From: an uncultured beta proteobacterium
GTDB taxonomy: Bacteria; Pseudomonadota; Gammaproteobacteria; Burkholderiales; Burkholderiaceae_C
DNA: 40,921 nucleotides
NCBI GenBank assembly: GCA_903920695.1
Contig: CAIXNB010000186.1
Coordinates: 1 to 40,921, forward strand
Direction of reading: 5' to 3'
This document shows positions 1 to 7,779 of this stretch, piece after piece. A program made the position numbers and the translations under genes. The number at the start of each line of letters is the position of its first letter. The stretch's first letter is position 1. Below the pieces are notes generated by a model that ran no database searches, had not been told where the DNA came from, and worked only from the letters and a program-made list of their open reading frames with translations.

Positions 1-376
1 CCTTCTCGCGCTCGTTCTTGCCGGTCAGGAACAAGGTCTGCTTGTAGTAGTTGTTCTGTGCATTGAAGTCTTCAAGAAACAGCTTGCGTGTGAAGAACAC
101 GCTGACGTAACTACCGCCCGCCAGCAAGGCGACAAGCAGGACACCAACAAGAGTTTTCATTGCCATGCCCGCAACCTTGGCGTCGCTGCCAGCCGTGCTG
201 ACGCCAAGCAGTCGATAAAGCGGGCAGAACCGGATCGCCGCTGTACCCAGCAGGATGGCGCCTACCAGGTAGGCGCCGATCTGGGCGCCCCCGAACAGCC
301 AGAAGAAGGCCATCTCAAGCAAGGCAAAACCGAGTAGCACCCGCAACATGCGGTCCAGTGTGTTGAGATTGGTCAT
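1..376 (-). CDS. YgaP-type DUF2892 membrane protein, 3' end outside the window
   Basis: The minus-strand frame opens with ATG at 376 and stays open to the window edge, giving at least 125 residues. Residues 1-62 match the DUF2892/YgaP-like inner-membrane fold: a start resembling MTNLNTLDRMLRVLLG, two hydrophobic segments, and the conserved FCPLYRLLG turn. A third hydrophobic stretch follows at about residues 70-92, then a polar tail containing NNYYKQTLFLTGKNEREK. The plain DUF2892 gene at 3324-3521 stops right after the domain, so this protein carries an unassigned C-terminal extension. No clear ribosome binding site is visible. The membrane location is confident; the role is unknown. Confidence 0.75.
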   Translation of the reverse strand, partial: MTNLNTLDRMLRVLLGFALLEMAFFWLFGGAQIGAYLVGAILLGTAAIRFCPLYRLLGVSTAGSDAKVAGMAMKTLVGVLLVALLAGGSYVSVFFTRKLFLEDFNAQNNYYKQTLFLTGKNEREK

Positions 377-444
377 GGTGATATCATTTTTTGAATTTGA
401 AGTTGTCTTGATGCGGATCCGTTCCTGCCCCTGTCGCGGTGCGC

Positions 445-837
445 TTACTTGATCAGACCGCGGGCCTTCATGCGGTCGCAACCGTTCTGGCGGGGTGCTG
501 GCAGCGTCACACCTTTCTCTTTGGCACGCGCTTCCATGGTCTTGTGTTGTTCAGTTTGGAGCAGCTTGCATTCGTCATAGGTCTTCACCGCGCGCATCTT
601 GATCTGGTTGGCCGTTCTCTCCTGCGGCGTCATCAGAGTCCAGCCAGGGGTGTTGCTGTTATCAAAGCGCATGCCACGCATGCCGCGCGCGCCGGGACCG
701 CCAGGACCGGGACCGCCGTTTTGCATGCCGGGACCTGCGCCAATTCCCGGTCCGGGTTGCGCCAGTACCGGTGCTGCCAGCGCTGCACCGAGCAGCGCGA
801 TCAGGGCAATGGATTGGAGGCTTAGAGAGGTTTTCAT
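445..837 (-). CDS. Periplasmic Gly/Pro/Met-rich conserved hypothetical protein
   Basis: A 130-residue protein with a clear Sec signal peptide (MKTSLSLQSIALIALLGAAL, cleavage probably after PVLAQ). A low-complexity Gly/Pro/Met segment follows (about residues 27-55), then a charged helical C-terminal half starting WTLMTPQERTANQIKM and containing two cysteines (YDECKLL and QNGCDRM). The start at 837 is chosen because AAGGAAG lies just upstream; the frame extends further but without a signal peptide. It is transcribed divergently from the two-component pair at 1059-3118, so it is a plausible target of that system. Similar small proteins are common in Burkholderiales. The function is unknown. Confidence 0.75.
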   Translation of the reverse strand: MKTSLSLQSIALIALLGAALAAPVLAQPGPGIGAGPGMQNGGPGPGGPGARGMRGMRFDNSNTPGWTLMTPQERTANQIKMRAVKTYDECKLLQTEQHKTMEARAKEKGVTLPAPRQNGCDRMKARGLIK

Positions 838-971
838 GGTAACTTCCTTGGTGGTTGAACTGGGGTCGGACCTTGCCGATGGCTCGTCCGTGGGGAGAAT
901 TTGAACGCAGCGGTGTAAGCCGTGTGTTGCACAAAACGGCAGATTTGCATCGCAGCGTTGCAGATCCATGC

Positions 972-990
972 TGCGTTACAGTGCGTTACA
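972..990. promoter_or_regulatory. Direct repeat TGCGTTACA x2, candidate response-regulator site
   Basis: TGCGTTACA occurs at 972-980 and again at 982-990, an exact 10-bp period, in the 221-bp divergent spacer between the periplasmic protein gene and the response regulator. OmpR-family regulators bind direct repeats spaced by one helical turn, and GTTACA half-sites are known for RstA. Autoregulation is an inference. Confidence 0.4.
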
Positions 991-1058
991 AGCGCGCTGC
1001 TGGCTGTTGTCAAATGAAGTCAAGTCCGATGGTGCCGCGTGGGCGCAAGGGACAAGGA

Positions 1059-1802
1059 ATGGCACGGATGGAAAAAAAGAACGATTGCATTCTCATCGTG
1101 GACGACGAAGCCGAGATTCGTCGTTTGCTGACCGATTACCTGGACAGAAATGGTTTCACGGCCATTGCCGCCCGCGACGGCCGCGAGATGTGGCAGGCGC
1201 TTGATCGCCATGTGATCGATCTGGTCGTGCTCGATCTGATGCTGCCCGACACCGACGGCCTGACCCTGTGCCGCGACCTGCGCGCCAAGTCGAATATTCC
1301 GGTCCTGATGTTGACCGCGCGCGGCGAAGAGACCGATCGCATCCTGGGCATCGAGATGGGGGCTGACGACTACCTCGTCAAGCCTTTCAATCCGCGCGAA
1401 TTGCTGGCCCGCATCAAGTCGATTCTGCGCCGCACGCGCGCATTGCCACCCAATCTGCGCCCGGAATCGGCGCGCTGTCTGTGCTTTGCCGGTTGGTGCC
1501 TGGATACGGCCGAGCGCCTGCTCATGGCGGCCGACGGTGTGGCCACGCCGCTGTCGGGCGGTGAATTCCGGCTGTTGCGCATCCTGCTCGATCACCCGAA
1601 CCGGGTGCTCAACCGCGACCAGTTGACGGAAATGATCCACGGGCATGAAGCGCAGGCCTATGACCGCGCCATCGATGTGCAGGTCAGCCGATTGCGCCAG
1701 CGCCTGCGTGACGACAGCCGCGAGCCGGAATTGATCAAGACCGTGCGCGGCGAGGGCTACGTGCTGGCCGCCAGCGTCGAGAGGCGCGCGACATGCGCCT
1801 GA
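1059..1802 (+). CDS. OmpR-family response regulator
   Basis: A 247-residue two-component regulator. The N-terminal receiver has the acidic pair (IVDDEAE), the phosphoacceptor Asp59 in VVLDLMLPDTDG, the conserved Thr in LMLTAR and the Lys in LVKPF. The C-terminal half is a winged helix of the OmpR/PhoB type, ending IKTVRGEGYVL. The ATG at 1059 follows an AAGGA ribosome site; the frame runs further upstream but without domain content. The 3' end overlaps the sensor kinase start by 10 bases, so the two are co-translated. The fold and pairing are certain. The stimulus is unknown; by organisation it resembles OmpR/EnvZ-type pairs. Confidence 0.93.
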   Translation: MARMEKKNDCILIVDDEAEIRRLLTDYLDRNGFTAIAARDGREMWQALDRHVIDLVVLDLMLPDTDGLTLCRDLRAKSNIPVLMLTARGEETDRILGIEMGADDYLVKPFNPRELLARIKSILRRTRALPPNLRPESARCLCFAGWCLDTAERLLMAADGVATPLSGGEFRLLRILLDHPNRVLNRDQLTEMIHGHEAQAYDRAIDVQVSRLRQRLRDDSREPELIKTVRGEGYVLAASVERRATCA

Positions 1803-3118
1803 ACATTCGCACACTGCCGGGCAGTCTTTTCGCGCGCATGGCGCTGATCCTGTTGTTGGGTTTGTCATCGGCGCAACTGGTCAGCCTGTGGTTGCAGTGG
1901 GGTGAGCGCGCGACGGTCGTGTCCGCTGCGCGCGGGCAAAACTTTGTTGATCGCGTGGTCGAGGCCGTGCGCGTGCTCGAAGCCGAAGGTCCGTCGCGGC
2001 GCCAGGCCGCCATGGCGGCGCTGCAATACGGGGCCTTGCGGGTGAGCATGATCGGCGCGGATCAGGTGTCACCCGACACGGGACGCAGGCCGATGCAGGC
2101 CATGATCAACACCCGTCTCGGCGCGGAACACGAGATTCGCGCGGTGGGTGAATCGGCAGGCTTTGGCATGCAGCAGCGCGGCAATGCCAGGCGTGGCGTC
2201 GATGTTCGTTTGCGTGACGGGCAGTGGGTGCGCTTGAGCTTCAGCGGCGAGGCGGCCGCGCCAGCTTGGTCCAATGAGTTGATCGTCCGCCTGGCTGTCA
2301 CACTGGCCATCGTCATGCTCGTCGTGATGGTCGCCGTTCGCCAGGCGACCCGTCCGTTGCAGCAATTGGCACACGCGGCCGATCGCTTCGGTCGCGACCT
2401 TGACGCCGCGCCACTGGTGATCGAAGGCCCGACCGAGACGCGCCGTGCCGCTGAGGCCTTCAACCGCATGCAGGAGAGGATCAAGCGACTGATCGATGAA
2501 CGGGCGCGGGCGCTGGCATCGGTTTCGCATGACTTGCGCACGCCGCTGACGCGCCTGCGCCTGCGTACGGAACTTGTTGGCGACGAGAAACTGCGCGACC
2601 AGTTGGGCGCCGACCTCGATGCCATGGCGGCCATGATTGACGTGACGCTGGATTACCTGCGCGGCCTGCAGGACAGCGAAGCTGTGCGTGCCATCGACAT
2701 CAATGCGCTGCTGGATAGCATGAGCGAGGACGCGCTGGTGCTTGGGCGCACCGTTTGCATTGAGGGGCAGGCCCTGTCGCCCTATAGCGGCCGCCTGTCG
2801 GCCCTAAGGCGCGCATTGCAGAATCTGATCGACAACGCGATCAAGTACGGTGCGTCGATTCGGGTGCAAATTGTCGACTGTGCGACCGAATTGCGCATCA
2901 GCGTGCAGGACCAGGGACCGGGCATCGGGCCGGGGGAACTCACCAAGGTCACAGAGCCCTACTACCGCACCGATACCTCACGCAACAGCGCGACCGGCGG
3001 CACTGGACTCGGGCTGTCGATTGTCAAGGACATCGCCCTGGGACATGGCGGTGAACTCCTGCTTGAGAACCGTCCCGAGGGTGGACTTTGCGCCACGCTG
3101 CGGTTACCCCGAACCTGA
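1793..3118 (+). CDS. EnvZ-type sensor histidine kinase
   Basis: A 441-residue membrane kinase. One transmembrane segment lies at about residues 15-36, a periplasmic sensor region of about 120 residues follows, and a second segment lies at about 164-183. Next come a HAMP linker, the HisKA motif SVSHDLRTPLTRL with phospho-accepting His246, and a complete ATPase domain: the N box LIDNAIKYG, G1 DQGPGIG and G2 TGGTGLGLS. It overlaps the response regulator and forms an operon with it. The periplasmic region is rich in Arg and Gln, with no recognised sensor fold. The secreted protein encoded divergently at 445-837 is a candidate ligand or target. Confidence 0.93.
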   Translation: MRLNIRTLPGSLFARMALILLLGLSSAQLVSLWLQWGERATVVSAARGQNFVDRVVEAVRVLEAEGPSRRQAAMAALQYGALRVSMIGADQVSPDTGRRPMQAMINTRLGAEHEIRAVGESAGFGMQQRGNARRGVDVRLRDGQWVRLSFSGEAAAPAWSNELIVRLAVTLAIVMLVVMVAVRQATRPLQQLAHAADRFGRDLDAAPLVIEGPTETRRAAEAFNRMQERIKRLIDERARALASVSHDLRTPLTRLRLRTELVGDEKLRDQLGADLDAMAAMIDVTLDYLRGLQDSEAVRAIDINALLDSMSEDALVLGRTVCIEGQALSPYSGRLSALRRALQNLIDNAIKYGASIRVQIVDCATELRISVQDQGPGIGPGELTKVTEPYYRTDTSRNSATGGTGLGLSIVKDIALGHGGELLLENRPEGGLCATLRLPRT

Positions 3119-3323
3119 GTGTGCCTCTGCAAACGCCTGGGTTCAAGCTGCGGTGCCATCACGCATCGGTTTCCTTCCGAATTTTTCCTGTGAAACTGCG
3201 TGTTTCCTCGGTTCAGCTCGTCTTTCCTGACGGGAGTAACCCTTGATCGCACCGCTGAAACGCTGACCCGCGCGTCCGTCACCAGGCTTCCTGTGCTGGC
3301 CGCAGGCGCCCAATTCGAACTGG

Positions 3324-3521
3324 TCAGCTCTTACGCTTTACCGGACAGGTATTTAAACCGAGCAACATGTAGAGAGGGCACATGCCAAGCGCGCCGGTAG
3401 CCAGTGGGACGATACCGATCCAGCCCCACATGCCAATGTGGCCACTCAAGGTCAGGCCCAGCAATGCCAAGCCAACAACAACTCGCAAAATTCGGTCAAG
3501 ACCGCCTTCGTTTGTCTTCAT
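3324..3521 (-). CDS. Small DUF2892 (YgaP-like) inner membrane protein
   Basis: A 65-residue protein starting MKTNEGGLDRILRVVVG with two hydrophobic segments and the GMCPLYMLLGLNTCPV ending typical of DUF2892. The start at 3521 is preceded by GGAG; the in-frame extension upstream looks non-coding. Members are often fused to or beside rhodanese domains, but no rhodanese is seen here. It lies downstream of fnr on the same strand, 119 bases after its stop, and could be co-transcribed. The 3' end converges on the histidine kinase gene. The N-terminal part of the gene at 1-376 is a diverged relative. Confidence 0.8.
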   Translation of the reverse strand: MKTNEGGLDRILRVVVGLALLGLTLSGHIGMWGWIGIVPLATGALGMCPLYMLLGLNTCPVKRKS

Positions 3522-3640
3522 GAAGTCTCCATTAAATGGTTTTACGTTGGATATTTGACACCGCCATTGTGACAATATTTGTGGATTCAATCTGGTCGCT
3601 GCCTTCTTTCGCGCTTTGCCACCGCGTTGTACGCGATGGG

Positions 3641-4498
3641 TTAGTTCGCATGCACACCTTTGAACTGACTGACGCTCTGATTCAGCGCAACTGGATCGAG
3701 AATATGGATGTGGCGCTGGTTTACTTCGACCACGCCCCGCTCTATCAGTCTTGCAAAAATCCGACTCACGGTTTCGAGCTTCATTCCAAGATAGCTGCCA
3801 ATGTCTTCGCGGATCATTGGGAGTATCACTTCCGAGCGCGAGAAACCGCGAGCATGAAGTCGCCCAACAAGGTTGATCAGAAAGGCGGCAAGCCGTTCGT
3901 CAGACCGCATGCTGCCAAGCATCAGCATCACGTCTTGCTCCTGCACAATCTCGCGGCTCATGATTTTGTGGACATGGCGTTGCAGCCGTTTTACCAATGG
4001 CGACAACTCTGCGATCCGATCTAGCGGCAAGGAGCAAACCTCGGCATCCTGGAGTGCCACGGCGTTACAGGTGTGGTGGTCATTCAGGATGCCGTCAAGA
4101 CCGAGAACCTCGCCAGGCATTTGAAAGCCGGTGACCTGTTCCCGACCAAACTCTGGTGCCGTGCTGGTCTTGAAAAAGCCACTGCGTATGGCGTACAGCC
4201 CGGTAAAATCATCCCCGTTGTGAAAGAGTGTTTCATAACGCTTTAATTTGCGCCGAACTGTGATCATTGCATCAATGCGCTTCAGTTCTTGCGAACCAAG
4301 TCCAATGGGTAGGCAAATCTTCTGCCAGTTGCAGTTGATGCAAGTAGCATTTGTTTTATTGTTGCTTATTCGGCAAGCTTCAGCACCATGAGGTAATTTT
4401 TCGTCATGGTTAATGACGCAGCGCGTAGCAGGCCGTGTATCGGTTTCAACAAAAAAAATGGCTGCCTTAGCAGCAGCCGTTGAATATCGATTACGCAT
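3641..4498 (-). CDS. fnr: FNR-type oxygen-sensing transcription regulator
   Basis: A Crp/Fnr-family regulator of 285 residues counted from the ATG at 4498, which follows GAAGGGA; a start at 4525 would add nine residues. The N-terminal motif CINCNWQKIC (Cys53, Cys56, Cys62) matches the C-x2-C-x5-C spacing of E. coli FNR, and Cys155 in AEVCSLP occupies the place of its fourth ligand Cys122. It should therefore bind an oxygen-labile [4Fe-4S] cluster. A cyclic-nucleotide-binding-type barrel, a dimer helix and an HTH with ETVSR (E, S and R recognition residues) follow, predicting the TTGAT-N4-ATCAA site. A match to that site lies upstream at 4596-4609, so autoregulation is likely. The roughly 40-residue N-terminal extension before the cysteine cluster is unusual. 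Confidence 0.93.
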   Translation of the reverse strand: MRNRYSTAAAKAAIFFVETDTRPATRCVINHDEKLPHGAEACRISNNKTNATCINCNWQKICLPIGLGSQELKRIDAMITVRRKLKRYETLFHNGDDFTGLYAIRSGFFKTSTAPEFGREQVTGFQMPGEVLGLDGILNDHHTCNAVALQDAEVCSLPLDRIAELSPLVKRLQRHVHKIMSREIVQEQDVMLMLGSMRSDERLAAFLINLVGRLHARGFSRSEVILPMIREDIGSYLGMKLETVSRIFARLIERGVVEVNQRHIHILDPVALNQSVSQFKGVHAN

Positions 4499-4595
4499 CA
4501 CAATTCCCTTCGCGAAACAAGCCATGACGCCTGAGTGGGGTAATCACCTTACCAACACTACGGGGTCATCCTATTGCGAGTTGCGAGGGCTTGCG

Positions 4596-4609
4596 CTGAT
4601 CTATATCAA
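4596..4609. promoter_or_regulatory. FNR box upstream of fnr
   Basis: CTGATCTATATCAA differs from the consensus TTGAT-N4-ATCAA at one base. It sits about 98 bases upstream of the fnr start codon and 37 bases past the stop of the TDT channel gene, in a spacer with no coding potential. The position fits autoregulation of fnr. Confidence 0.6.
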
Positions 4610-4646
4610 TACATAAGTATTCACGGATATATAAATTGGGCGATCA

Positions 4647-5627
4647 CTACTCCGGCACGCAAATCTGGCCACGCTTCATCGCTAGCAGGGTTCGGATCGT
4701 GAGCATGCTCACCAAAAGCACCAGTAGGGTCATCAGCACAGGTACCAGCACGGCAAAAAAGGTACCGCCCACTTTTTCGAGCATGATGGTGCTGGCAATG
4801 GTCATGGCGGCCATCGGAAACGAATACGCCCACCAGGGCAGAGTAAATGTCAGCTTGACAAAGTGCTTCATCTGCGAAAACAGCAGCATGGTGGTGAACA
4901 GGGCAAAGTAATAAAAAATGCGAGCCGCATCGTCGAGGGCGCCGTTGTGCAATTTGACCCACGAGATGAAACCGACAGCCGGTGGTGCAAGCAGAATGAA
5001 CAAGGTGGGCAACAGTTTGCCTGGCAGCATGGGGTGAAAGAAAAATCGATTCAACAACACGGCCAGAAGCGGTATCCACATCATGATGCCGACGCTGAAG
5101 TAAAACCATGACACTTCAGGAAAACCCATCGGCACACCGGCAATGGGTACCAAAATGTTCCCCACAATCGGGATAAACCAGGCTGGGTTGCTATGTTGGA
5201 CCTGAAACTTGTCCTGGTGAATCCAGTTCGACAAAATCACAAGCGTGAACAGCAGTTGAACTGAACTGCCGATTGCCCACAGGTAAAGCGAAATCTCGGG
5301 ATAACGACTCATGGCAGCGATGCTGAGCAGCAGCATGCCGATGGACATGGTCGGGAAGAAACTCATGCGGATCGGGTTGTTGAATTCGTCAATGACATGT
5401 TGGCGGTGCAGCGCAAACTTGGCCAAGTAAGCAAAAACTATGAGGGCGTACACCATGGCGGCAAAGGCCAGAAGGTATGAACTTGGCGCAATTGACCAGC
5501 CCCAAAGATGTTCTGCTTTTTCCAGGGCAACAGTGGTACCCGCCAGCCCCATCACAGTAGAAAAAAGGGAGACCGGCATGTGTTCCAGGCGGCCATGCTG
5601 TGCTGCTGGCGCGAGCGTGGTGTTCAT
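4647..5627 (-). CDS. TDT/SLAC1-family anion channel or exporter (TehA/Ssu1-like)
   Basis: A 326-residue polytopic protein with about ten hydrophobic helices. Landmarks of the tellurite-resistance/dicarboxylate transporter (SLAC1) family include the N-terminal LEHMPVSLFSTVMGLAG, the central NPAWFIPIVGNILVPIAG and the late MKHFVKLTFTLPWWAYSFP. The family covers plant SLAC1 anion channels, bacterial TehA, and the fungal sulfite exporter Ssu1. Being upstream of a MOCOS-like sulfurase, a thioredoxin and methionine gamma-lyase on the same strand, sulfite or another sulfur anion is a reasonable guess at its substrate, but the sequence does not prove it. GGAG lies 10 bases before the ATG. The 137-base gap to the upstream gene allows a separate promoter. 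Confidence 0.85.
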   Translation of the reverse strand: MNTTLAPAAQHGRLEHMPVSLFSTVMGLAGTTVALEKAEHLWGWSIAPSSYLLAFAAMVYALIVFAYLAKFALHRQHVIDEFNNPIRMSFFPTMSIGMLLLSIAAMSRYPEISLYLWAIGSSVQLLFTLVILSNWIHQDKFQVQHSNPAWFIPIVGNILVPIAGVPMGFPEVSWFYFSVGIMMWIPLLAVLLNRFFFHPMLPGKLLPTLFILLAPPAVGFISWVKLHNGALDDAARIFYYFALFTTMLLFSQMKHFVKLTFTLPWWAYSFPMAAMTIASTIMLEKVGGTFFAVLVPVLMTLLVLLVSMLTIRTLLAMKRGQICVPE

Positions 5628-5764
5628 AAAGTCAAATCTCCAACTGTTCTCGAAAAATCATGATACCGGCCACGACCATGGGCCGCTGTCGCTCAAAAGA
5701 CCGGGGCCGTGGATCATCAAAACGGACGCTGTTCCGGCGCAAGGCGCATCACAGTCTTGGCAAT

Positions 5765-7228
5765 CTAGCCGCCATCGCGAACAACGCGACAGGATGCAAT
5801 GTCAAACGACACTGCGCCAATCGTCAGAGTGGTCTGATCCCGCAACCCCGCTACAAAGGTCACAAAGCGCTCCACATCACAGAAGTTGCTGACCAGTCCC
5901 ATGGACACACGGATCGCACCGGCGCTCTTGCCGCCGCGATCCTGCATGACATGCAGGAAGCGCTGCAGGTTAATGTCGACGCCTGCTTCGGCAAGACCTG
6001 CGCGCATATCGTCTTCGCTCAGATTTTCTGCAGTCTCGCCGGCTCCCGGGTTGCAAAAACAACCCGTGCGCAACGAGATGTTTTCCTGCGCCGCCAGTTC
6101 TTCAACACGAAGATAGTCAACCAGGTGACCTTGCGGGTCATATAAATTCAGTGTAACGGTGCCGCCGCGTTCGATCATGTTGACCGGGCCATAGAGGCGC
6201 ACCATCGGTCGGCCATTGCCATGGCGCAACGCCAGCAACTGTGTGATCAGCCACGCTGTCAGGCAATGAATCCGGGTTTGAATTTTTTCCATGCCTAACT
6301 TTTGCAGGTGCTTCAGGCCAATTTCAACTGCCGGAATGCTCAGGTAGTTCAGCGTGCCGTCTTCGAATCCAGCCTCACCGCTGGACAGCACATGCATGCG
6401 CCCCTGTACCGTCGCAAAATTGACGGTGCCACCGCCAAACCATGGGCGGTGCAAGGACCGGAGTGTTTCATTTCGCACCAACAGACAGCCCACCCCGGTG
6501 GGATAGCCAAACGTTTTGTAGAACGACATCACAACGAAGTCAGGCGACACGGCGCGCAGGTCCAAGCGATTGGATGGAACAAACGCAGCCGCATCCAGCA
6601 ACACATGCCAGCCCGCAGCACGCGCCGATGCGACCAGCGCCAGTGGGTGTTTGACACCAGAAAAGTTGAATTGCGCCGGAAACGCCATCAAGTTGGGGCG
6701 CGTGCGATCAGCCTGTGCCAGCCGGGACTCCATAGCCGCCATGTCAAGGCGAAGCTCAGGGCGCGCCAGAGGCACATAGGTCACGCTGGCGCCGTCTACT
6801 TTGGCAAATTCACGGATCCCGTTGACCGAGTTATGGCTATCAGCAGTCAGCAGCAGGCGTCCGCCCGGCGCAAACGGATAGGACTCGCCAACCAGTTTAA
6901 GTGCGGCAGAAGCATTCAGGGTGAAGATGGCCGTGTACTCGCCCGTGGCATTGAAGTAATCCAGAACGGCTGCACGCGCCTGCTCGACCCGGCGCGTCAT
7001 TTTTGTGGAACTGGGGTTCACCGAATGCGGATTGCCAAGCACCTCAACGTTCAGCATCTGCAGGTGCGCTTGCACCTGTGATGCTGCGTGCAGGCCGCCA
7101 CCCGTGAAGACCAGATAGATTTGGTCCTGAGCGTCGAGCCTGCCGTAGTCGGACGCGCGCAGCCCATCCAGGGAACGGGTCGTTTCGTATGTCGGGTAGT
7201 TCTTCAGGAAATGATCGTAAGCCGTCAT
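5765..7228 (-). CDS. Class V aminotransferase, MOCOS/cysteine-desulfurase-like
   Basis: A 487-residue PLP enzyme of fold type I. Lys238 in SFYKTFGYPTG is the predicted Schiff-base lysine and Asp212 (LLDAAAF) the pyridine-nitrogen Asp. The C-terminal RTGCFCNPGAGE (Cys390, Cys392) is the persulfide-cysteine motif typical of eukaryotic molybdenum-cofactor sulfurase (MOCOS) and related desulfurases; NifS/IscS proteins have a different loop. It should mobilise sulfur from cysteine. No MOSC domain is attached, so whether it sulfurates molybdenum cofactor is open. It lies between the TDT channel and the thioredoxin, all on the minus strand. A 16-bp palindrome covers the first base of the start codon. 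No good ribosome site is visible. Confidence 0.85.
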   Translation of the reverse strand: MTAYDHFLKNYPTYETTRSLDGLRASDYGRLDAQDQIYLVFTGGGLHAASQVQAHLQMLNVEVLGNPHSVNPSSTKMTRRVEQARAAVLDYFNATGEYTAIFTLNASAALKLVGESYPFAPGGRLLLTADSHNSVNGIREFAKVDGASVTYVPLARPELRLDMAAMESRLAQADRTRPNLMAFPAQFNFSGVKHPLALVASARAAGWHVLLDAAAFVPSNRLDLRAVSPDFVVMSFYKTFGYPTGVGCLLVRNETLRSLHRPWFGGGTVNFATVQGRMHVLSSGEAGFEDGTLNYLSIPAVEIGLKHLQKLGMEKIQTRIHCLTAWLITQLLALRHGNGRPMVRLYGPVNMIERGGTVTLNLYDPQGHLVDYLRVEELAAQENISLRTGCFCNPGAGETAENLSEDDMRAGLAEAGVDINLQRFLHVMQDRGGKSAGAIRVSMGLVSNFCDVERFVTFVAGLRDQTTLTIGAVSFDIASCRVVRDGG

Positions 7229-7243
7229 GACGTCATGACGTCA
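7228..7243. promoter_or_regulatory. Perfect palindrome TGACGTCATGACGTCA at a start codon
   Basis: The 16-base perfect palindrome contains a doubled GACGTCAT unit. On the minus strand it creates a second ATG nine bases upstream of the real start, followed by ACG TCA TGA, so a three-codon reading frame ends in an ATGA overlap with the aminotransferase start. It could be an operator or a coupling device, or simply a small tandem duplication. Confidence 0.35.
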
Positions 7244-7299
7244 ATCAAATGGTTGCGTGCACGACTTACAACATTCGCAACGGGTGCAGTTCCATGACC

Positions 7300-7632
7300 T
7301 CATTTGAGAGGGTCGATCTGCGCGAGTGCTTTGCGGATCTCGGTGACGTCGGCGGGACGAACTAAGCGCGCCACTTCCCGGCCATCGCTTAGAAACACCA
7401 AAGTTGGCCAAAGCTTCACTTTGAATGAACGCCCCAGAGGCTTGCCGCTGCCATCAGCAATCTTGAGATGGCGCAGGTGTGGGTGGTCGGCAAGGGCAGC
7501 GGCCAGAAGCGGTTGAGCGGCACGACAGTGCCCACAAGTTGGACTGCCAACCTCGAGCACGGTCGGACCTTCGAGCCTATCGATTTCCGAGCGAACCGGT
7601 TCGGTCGCGGCATAGACATCATTCATTGCCAT
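7300..7632 (-). CDS. Thioredoxin-fold protein with CGHC active site
   Basis: A 110-residue single-domain thioredoxin-like protein without a signal peptide, so cytoplasmic. The active site is SPTCGHCRAA and the cis-proline is in KLWPTLVF. Two in-frame ATGs are possible; the first (7632) has GGGAGA 12 bases upstream and is preferred. CGHC is more typical of oxidising or isomerase-type thiol proteins than the CGPC of classical thioredoxin. It lies 71 bases upstream of the MOCOS-like desulfurase on the same strand, where it could reduce the enzyme's persulfide. That role is inferred from position only. Confidence 0.85.
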   Translation of the reverse strand: MAMNDVYAATEPVRSEIDRLEGPTVLEVGSPTCGHCRAAQPLLAAALADHPHLRHLKIADGSGKPLGRSFKVKLWPTLVFLSDGREVARLVRPADVTEIRKALAQIDPLK

Positions 7633-7779
7633 GAGATTGCAGTCTCCCTATAAATATCAAAACGTATTGAGTTGTCGATCACTATGGCCCAGCGGAAAAC
7701 GCGCCCGCAGCGAACGTTTTCCGTGGCCGGGCGGTAGCAATAGTTTCCAGTCTTCAAGGCAGGTTAGCGGCCCCTTTGC

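Noticed and set aside
855..1058. 68-codon N-terminal extension of the response regulator frame
   Set aside because: The ATG at 1059 has AAGGA upstream and starts right at the receiver domain; the extension is Arg/Cys-rich without domain content and covers the divergent promoter region.
6302..7081. Long plus-strand frame opposite the MOCOS-like gene
   Set aside because: It is a shadow of the minus-strand coding sequence, Arg/Gln/His-rich and without known motifs.
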